From the NCBI RefSeq assembly GCF_009930795.1, contig NZ_CP017146.1, positions 2,728,001 through 2,792,000 on the forward strand: DNA of 64,000 bases. Reading direction: 5' to 3'. The DNA is from Marisediminicola antarctica. GTDB lineage: Bacteria > Actinomycetota > Actinomycetes > Actinomycetales > Microbacteriaceae. Within the stretch, counting starts at the first letter, position 1; the number at the start of each line of letters is the position of its first letter. Made by a program: the position numbers and the translations under genes. Shown piece after piece: positions 59,514 through 64,000 of the stretch. The notes under the pieces are model-generated. The model made no database searches and was not told the origin of the DNA. It saw nothing but the letters and a program-made list of their open reading frames with translations.

Positions 59514-60016
59514 TGATAGCCAGCAAGCAAGCTCACCGACACATCTAGCGCCCCAAGCCACCGGAAATAGGTGAACAAGAAGCAAGTTTGAAACTGACAG
59601 AACAAATCATTACTGACTTGCTTTGTTGTTTAAATGTATTCCAAAGGAATCTCCTGCATCCATCACCGCTAGAAACGGGACGAAATACACGAGGTTTTTG
59701 GCATTTGACATTGTGCACGCTGTTGAGTTCTCAAGGATCGGACGCTCCTGCACCACACCCTCACGGGCAGCCACAGGGCAACTTCACAACCTTACCACTT
59801 GAATCGAATCTGTCAAGCAGACCCGCCGAGCGGATTTCATCCTATGTCCCCCACTCACGCCTGAAACCAGGGTGGAGAGTTGAACCGGATCTAGTCCCTC
59901 TTGAGGCCGTTTAGCACTGCGGCTTTGCGAACCTTTGGGGTGACAAGAGGAAACATTACGTGGCGGTTACATGACGCGCAAGCTGGCTTTCCCGCCGGGC
60001 GTGTCGGCACTGAGGG
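59514..60016 (-). promoter_or_regulatory. rrn leader with promoter and boxA
   Basis: This 503-bp gap between tyrS and the 16S gene holds the rRNA leader. TTGACA (59816-59811) and TAAGGT (59794-59789) on the minus strand, 16 bp apart, form a likely rrn promoter about 280 bp before the 16S start. The boxA-like CTTGAGAACTCAACAGCG lies near 59713-59735. The 200 bp next to tyrS has no visible feature. Confidence 0.7.
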
Positions 60017-61336
60017 TCACTCGACGAACACGCCTGCGAGGGTCTTCTTGCCTCGCCGGAGCACCGCGAATCCACCCGGGAGCACGGTCCCTTCGAGGGT
60101 CGCCGCCTCGCTCTCGACGCGTGCGTTGTTCACATAGACACCGCCCTGGGCGATCGCGCGCCGGCCCTCCCCCGCACTCGTCGTGAGACCGGTGTCGAGC
60201 AGCAACTGTGCAACCGGAGTCGATGCGGGACTGGTCGTGTTGGGCAGCTCGCGCAGGGCGGACTCGAGCGTTCCGGCATCCAGCACCGCCAGGTCACCCT
60301 GGCCGAACAGCGCCGCGGCCGCCGCGATGACCGACTCGGTCGCCTCGGGGCCGTGCACGAGCGTCGTGACCTCCCAGGCGAGGGCCCGCTGCGCCTCCCG
60401 CTTGAACGGTTCGGTCGCCACCGCCTCGGCGAGCCGATCGATCTCAGTGCGGTCGAGGAAGGTGAATACCCGCAGCCGGAAGATGACATCGGCATCGTCG
60501 GTGTTGAGCCAGAACTGGTAGAACGCGTACGGGCTCGTCATGCTCGGCTCGAGCCAGATCGCGTTGCCCTCGCTCTTGCCGAACTTCGTGCCGTCGGAGT
60601 TCGTGATGAGCGGCGTGCCGATCGCGTGCACGCTCACCCCCTCCGCCTTGTGAATGAGGTCCGTGCCGCTGGTGAGATTGCCCCACTGGTCCGATCCCCC
60701 GGTCTGGAGCACACAGCCGTGGTCGCGGTACAGCTGCAGGTAGTCCAGTCCCTGCAGCACCTGGTAGCTGAACTCGGTGTAGCTGATCCCCTCGGCGGAG
60801 TTGAGTCGCGCGCTCACGGCATCTTTCTTGACCATTGTGCCGATCCGAAAGTACTTGCCGATGTCGCGCAGGAAGTCGATGGCACTGAGGCCGGCCGTCC
60901 AGTCGAGGTTGTTGACCATGCGCAGGGCGTTGTCGCCCTCGCCGCTCAGGAACCGGGACACCTGGGCCCGCAGGTAGCCCACCCACTCGGCGACCGTGTC
61001 GCGGGTGTTGAGCACGCGCTCGGCGGTCGGCCGCGGGTCGCCGATGAGCCCGGTCGATCCGCCGACGAGTCCGAGCGGGCGGTGGCCGGCCAGCTGGAGA
61101 CGCCGCATGGTCAGCAGCTGCACAAGATTGCCGAGGTGCAGGCTCGGTGCGGTCGGGTCGAAACCGCAGTAGAAAGTGATGGGAGGTCCTGCCAGGAGTG
61201 ACTTGAGGGTCACGGCATCCGTCGACACATGCACGAGTCCCCGCCAGTTGAGCTCCTCCCAGATGTCGTCGAAGGAGGCGTCATTGCGTTGCGACGACAG
61301 GGCGGGCTGGGGCGACGGGGTTTCAGGGTGCGACAC
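60017..61336 (-). CDS. tyrS: Tyrosyl-tRNA synthetase
   Basis: A 439-aa class-I synthetase. FYCGFDPTAPSLHLGNLVQL contains the HIGH-type motif, LQGLDYLQLYRDHGCVLQTGGSDQWGNLTSG the tyrosine site, KFGKSEGN the KMSKS-type loop, and the C-terminal S4 domain is GEGRRAIAQGGVYVNN. The start is uncertain: GTG at 61336 gives the common length, and the frame is open to a TTG at 61384. Confidence 0.95.
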   Translation of the reverse strand: MSHPETPSPQPALSSQRNDASFDDIWEELNWRGLVHVSTDAVTLKSLLAGPPITFYCGFDPTAPSLHLGNLVQLLTMRRLQLAGHRPLGLVGGSTGLIGDPRPTAERVLNTRDTVAEWVGYLRAQVSRFLSGEGDNALRMVNNLDWTAGLSAIDFLRDIGKYFRIGTMVKKDAVSARLNSAEGISYTEFSYQVLQGLDYLQLYRDHGCVLQTGGSDQWGNLTSGTDLIHKAEGVSVHAIGTPLITNSDGTKFGKSEGNAIWLEPSMTSPYAFYQFWLNTDDADVIFRLRVFTFLDRTEIDRLAEAVATEPFKREAQRALAWEVTTLVHGPEATESVIAAAAALFGQGDLAVLDAGTLESALRELPNTTSPASTPVAQLLLDTGLTTSAGEGRRAIAQGGVYVNNARVESEAATLEGTVLPGGFAVLRRGKKTLAGVFVE

Positions 61337-61393
61337 GAACAACAGGTTAGCCGAGACCGTCGTGCCCTTTGGGGAATGAATCAATATTGCAGA

Positions 61394-61414
61394 CTTGATG
61401 AGGTAGACATCAAG
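61394..61414. promoter_or_regulatory. Perfect inverted repeat before the SatD-like gene
   Basis: CTTGATG (61394-61400) and CATCAAG (61408-61414) face each other across seven bases, 51 bp before the start codon and overlapping the probable promoter. A smaller palindrome, TTGTC/GACAA, follows at 61424-61438. They are likely autoregulatory operators of the downstream HTH protein. Confidence 0.55.
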
Positions 61415-61465
61415 CTATTAAACTTGTCTTAGTGACAAACATCCCGTGAGGCTTGAGGAGTAGCA

Positions 61466-62104
61466 ATGATCGTCATCACCGCCGACCAGGTAGACAGCCG
61501 TTCGACGCCGGATGCTGTGGCCGGCACCCTCGATCAACTCAACTCCGACCCGACGCTCGGCCTGCTCCTGCCCGCGGACCGCACTGCGGGCGACGAGATC
61601 CAGATGCTCGCGGCCTCCGGTCGCGACGCGCTCGCGATCATCCTGCGCCTCACCCGGTCGAGGCGGTGGAGCGTCGGATGCGGCATAGGCGGGGTGCGCG
61701 AGCCGCTCCCCGCAAGCGTGCGCGAGTCGTCGGGCGATGCGTTCGTCGCCGCCCGCGCCGCGGTCGATCGGTCGAAGAAGCGCCCGACGCGGTTCGCGCT
61801 CGAGTCGGTACCCGCCGCGACGCCGGGCACCGACGCGGAGGCGATCCTCGATTTGTTGCTGGTGATTCGCGACCGGCGCAGCGACGAGGGCTGGGAGTTG
61901 CACGATCTGCTCGCGACGGGCCTGACCCAGTCGGATGCCGCGGCGAGGCTCGGGATCAGCCCGCAGGCCGCGAGCAAGCGTGCGCGGGCGGCGGAGCTCC
62001 GGGCGGAGGAGTCGGTGCTCGACCCGCTTGCCCGGCTGATCGCGACAGCCGACACAGGGACCGCACGCGAAGTCGACAACCACGGGCGGGAGGTGCAATC
62101 GTGA
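61466..62104 (+). CDS. SatD-like protein with C-terminal HTH
   Basis: A 212-aa protein. The N-terminal ~110 residues (MIVITADQVDSRST, then GDEIQMLAASGRDALAIILRL) resemble the SatD family. The C-terminal part has a sigma-like helix-turn-helix (LATGLTQSDAAARLGISPQAASKRARAA). SatD was named in a streptococcal acid-stress locus; its biochemical role is unclear. GAGGAG stands seven bases before the ATG, and GTGA overlap couples it to the membrane-protein gene. The palindromes upstream suggest self-regulation. Confidence 0.75.
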   Translation: MIVITADQVDSRSTPDAVAGTLDQLNSDPTLGLLLPADRTAGDEIQMLAASGRDALAIILRLTRSRRWSVGCGIGGVREPLPASVRESSGDAFVAARAAVDRSKKRPTRFALESVPAATPGTDAEAILDLLLVIRDRRSDEGWELHDLLATGLTQSDAAARLGISPQAASKRARAAELRAEESVLDPLARLIATADTGTAREVDNHGREVQS

Positions 62105-62688
62105 GTGGCATGGTTCTCCTCGTCGTCTGGATCGTCGCCGTGGTGCTCGTCTGGGCCGCGGTCGCCATCGCGTTCTTTGCAGTGCGGCCCGGCCGGCACT
62201 GGCTGATCGTGCCGGCCGCTGTGCCCGTCGCCGCGATTGTCATTGCGGGGATGCTGGGTCCCGTCGCGACGGCGCCGCATCCGGCCCTCGCGCTCCTCGC
62301 CGGGCTCGGCCTCACCCTGCTCGGCGTCGTCGGCGGCAGCCCGATCGTCTCGGTGCTGCTCGGTGTCGCGACCCGTGGGAGCGTGCCGCTCGGCAGCCAC
62401 GGAGGAATCCTCGTGCGCGACGTGCGCTCCCCCGCCCCCGCGCAGCGGGAGATCCTGCGCGGCGGAACGACGATCGGCTACCTCGAGCGATTTGCACTCA
62501 TCGGCTCGGTCGTCGCGGGCCAGCCGGGCGCGGTCGCCGTGATCGTCGCGGTCAAGGGCCTCGGCCGCTATTCGGAGCTCGAGAACGAGCTCGCACGGGA
62601 GCGGTTCATCATCGGGTCGCTCGCGAGCCTCACCTGGGCCGGGCTCTGCACCGCCGCGATCGTCATGACGGTGGCCGGCGTCAGCTGA
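62101..62688 (+). CDS. Membrane protein coupled to the SatD-like gene
   Basis: A 195-aa protein with about five membrane spans: MVLLVVWIVAVVLVWAAV, LIVPAAVPVAAIVIAGML, ALALLAGLGLTLLGVVGG, FALIGSVVAGQPGAVAVIVAV and LASLTWAGLCTAAIVMTVAGV. A conserved-looking loop before the last spans has GRYSELENELARERFIIGS. GTG 62101 overlaps the upstream stop (GTGA). It has no assigned function; the pair probably acts together. Confidence 0.78.
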   Translation: MSGMVLLVVWIVAVVLVWAAVAIAFFAVRPGRHWLIVPAAVPVAAIVIAGMLGPVATAPHPALALLAGLGLTLLGVVGGSPIVSVLLGVATRGSVPLGSHGGILVRDVRSPAPAQREILRGGTTIGYLERFALIGSVVAGQPGAVAVIVAVKGLGRYSELENELARERFIIGSLASLTWAGLCTAAIVMTVAGVS

Positions 62689-62809
62689 CTGCGCGCGTCA
62701 GCTGGCCGGACGCGAGCGGCGGCCCGGCGAGTAGCTGGCCATTGGGGCGCAAAGCTCGACCGTGATTGGGCCATCGGCAGTGGGCGAGCCATCGGGCATG
62801 AAGGTCCTG

Positions 62810-63880
62810 CTAGTGGTGGTGGGCCTCAGGCCAGATGGGAAAGGGGTCGGGGAAGCGGGACCAGCCCATCGGGCCAGCGAGCAGTTCGGGGCCGGTAAGG
62901 AGGCAGGCATCGAGAGCATCGCTGATTCGGTCGAGGTTGAGTCCGAGGCCGAAGAAGACTAGTTCCTGCCCGGCAGGCGAATCGGGACTCCAGGTGGCCA
63001 GATCCGTTGGCTGAAGGCTGAGATTGTCGCCGGCGCTGTGCCAAGATCCGACCGACGAGGAACGGGTGGCCAGCTGGGTGAGGCCTCTGGAGCGGGCAAT
63101 ACGACCCACTCGTTCGGGTCGAAGGTCCTCGTGAATCATTTCCGATAGACGCCCCGAATGGAACGGGCGCGGATCCCGCCAGACCAGGGTATCGACACCG
63201 TGACGGGGGTCCACCACGGAACGGGAGCTAGAAAGGGCCAGCATCCAGCCCATGGTGCGGCCGACCCTTCGTGCGGGCCAGATCGTTCGCGTGTCGCCGC
63301 GCACCCAATTGCGGGTGCAGATATCAGCGAGGCTGAGGATAGCTGCTGTCGGGTTGAGGCTCTTGATGAGGCCGAGGGCCACCCGGAGGATGTCATGCGG
63401 GACAGAGTCAGCGATGACGATGCTCGTCGCGAACTCGATCTGTACCGCCAGTCTCTCGCCGGAATCGAGGTCGTCACCATCCCCGGGTGCTGGATCCACC
63501 AGCCATCGCAGAACGTCACCACACTTGACGACACTGACGAGGTGAATCAGCTCGACCTCGACCCTCTCGCTGAGCCCAGACTCGAACTGGGCCTCCAGGA
63601 CAAGGCCGACTTCCATCGGATTGGCATCAGCTTCCAAGGCCAGCACCGTGTGGCCGGACCTACCCAGTCGGGCTTCCTCCAATACTTCCTCGGCCAAGCG
63701 CACAGCGAAGTCGGCCGGAGTAGATGTCGCCTCCTCAACCTCGGTCCCCGACGCCCTCGGCCCGCCAGCGATAAGGCGGGACACCTCCGCGACGACGGCC
63801 CAATCGAGGCCGCTGACCAGCGACACCCCGGTCCAGCGTCGGCGACCGGCGGGCTCAATTGGGCGTTTCACACTGACCAT
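62810..63880 (-). CDS. CobW-like zinc-homeostasis protein without a P-loop
   Basis: A 356-aa protein whose C-terminal third matches the CobW C-terminal domain (WRDPRPFHSGRLSEM, then SPAGQELVFFGLGLNLDRISDALDACLL) and which ends in a His-rich EAHHH. The N-terminal half keeps the outline of the G3E GTPase fold (LVSGLDWAVVAEVSRLI; VVKCGDVL) but lacks the GxxGxGKS P-loop and the metal-binding CxCC motif. The start at 63880 directly follows a Zur-like box. G3E proteins such as ZigA/YciC deliver zinc under scarcity; this one cannot hydrolyse GTP in the usual way, so it may act as a partner or has a divergent role. Confidence 0.75.
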   Translation of the reverse strand: MVSVKRPIEPAGRRRWTGVSLVSGLDWAVVAEVSRLIAGGPRASGTEVEEATSTPADFAVRLAEEVLEEARLGRSGHTVLALEADANPMEVGLVLEAQFESGLSERVEVELIHLVSVVKCGDVLRWLVDPAPGDGDDLDSGERLAVQIEFATSIVIADSVPHDILRVALGLIKSLNPTAAILSLADICTRNWVRGDTRTIWPARRVGRTMGWMLALSSSRSVVDPRHGVDTLVWRDPRPFHSGRLSEMIHEDLRPERVGRIARSRGLTQLATRSSSVGSWHSAGDNLSLQPTDLATWSPDSPAGQELVFFGLGLNLDRISDALDACLLTGPELLAGPMGWSRFPDPFPIWPEAHHH

Positions 63881-63890
63881 GTCACTATCG

Positions 63891-63907
63891 TAAACGAGAA
63901 TCGTTAT
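63891..63907. promoter_or_regulatory. Zur-like operator
   Basis: AACGA (63893-63897) and TCGTT (63901-63905) are perfect arms around three bases, with TAA/TTA-type flanks, matching the general shape of actinobacterial Zur boxes (AACGATTNTCGTT core). It lies 10 bp before the CobW-like start codon. A divergent gene may exist beyond the right edge. Confidence 0.6.
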
Positions 63908-64000
63908 CGGAGGAGTGTCAGCAAGGTACGAAATTCGTTGAAGTCGCTGAAAAATCTTCCCGGTGCACAAGTCGTCCGCCGCCGAGGCCGCACCTTCGTC

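Noticed and set aside
62810-63880. Standard CobW/G3E GTPase
   Set aside because: No GxxGxGKS and no CxCC motif can be found in the frame within the window.

Overview
The window looks like a chromosome segment of a high-GC Gram-positive bacterium, most likely an actinobacterium of the Microbacteriaceae. The evidence is an rrn operon with no tRNA in its 16S-23S spacer, the conserved gene order recN-pyrG-NUDIX-xerD-parA-scpA-scpB-rluB-tyrA-cmk-der, frequent GTGA/ATGA stop-start overlaps, and many GTG starts. The family assignment is inferred from gene content; comparing the 16S gene would settle it.

Positions 1-31.3 kb form an accessory region at a tRNA-Pro(GGG) gene. Its outer parts are remains of an integrative conjugative element. 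Two ~1.43-kb direct repeats (1-1431 and 27949-29378) each carry a small membrane-protein gene start, a DprA-like gene and the tail of a MobF/TraA-type relaxase-helicase. The left relaxase copy is cut at a perfect hairpin at 3076-3096. Next to the right repeat lie an excisionase, a tyrosine integrase with an in-frame amber stop, and the tRNA, followed by two extra 44-nt copies of the tRNA 5' half.

Between the repeats lies a carbohydrate and sugar-acid catabolic cargo in two units. Unit 1 (3.2-10.6 kb) holds a cupin, an SMP-30 lactonase-like protein, a zinc alcohol dehydrogenase, a LacI regulator, a fumarase-superfamily lyase and a fused E1 alpha/beta thiamine-diphosphate dehydrogenase. Three identical 12-bp operator-like sites mark the unit's promoters. 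A large secreted glycosidase (10.7-13.6 kb) follows, with its own palindromes. Unit 2 (13.8-27.4 kb, all minus strand) holds a RspA/ManD-type enolase, an NAD-dependent epimerase or dehydrogenase, an IclR regulator, a sugar ABC importer (binding lipoprotein and two permeases), a mutarotase, two SDRs, a UxuA-type mannonate dehydratase and an FAH-family hydrolase. It ends in an FAD/Fe-S hydroxyacid oxidase gene carrying at least five inactivating lesions. The gene set fits a route in which a sugar is oxidised, dehydrated, oxidised again and hydrolysed to pyruvate plus lactate or glycolate.

From 31.4 to 37.9 kb there is a frameshifted SDR, a decayed TetR-type regulator, a GH18 protein coupled to a membrane GT2 glycosyltransferase, and a stand-alone N-terminal half of a paralogous glycosyltransferase. 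The leaders of the two glycosyltransferase genes share a conserved segment and repeated ACCCGAA heptamers, which I could not match to a known element.

From 37.9 to 54.1 kb is the core: cell-division, chromosome-segregation and nucleotide genes on the minus strand, interrupted by two plus-strand genes and an inverted-repeat element (44.6-46.2 kb), then recN, nadK, tlyA and ppk2. The rrn operon (minus, 54.2-59.5 kb) follows, then tyrS, a SatD-like regulator with its membrane partner, and finally a CobW-like protein without a P-loop behind a Zur-like box at the right edge.
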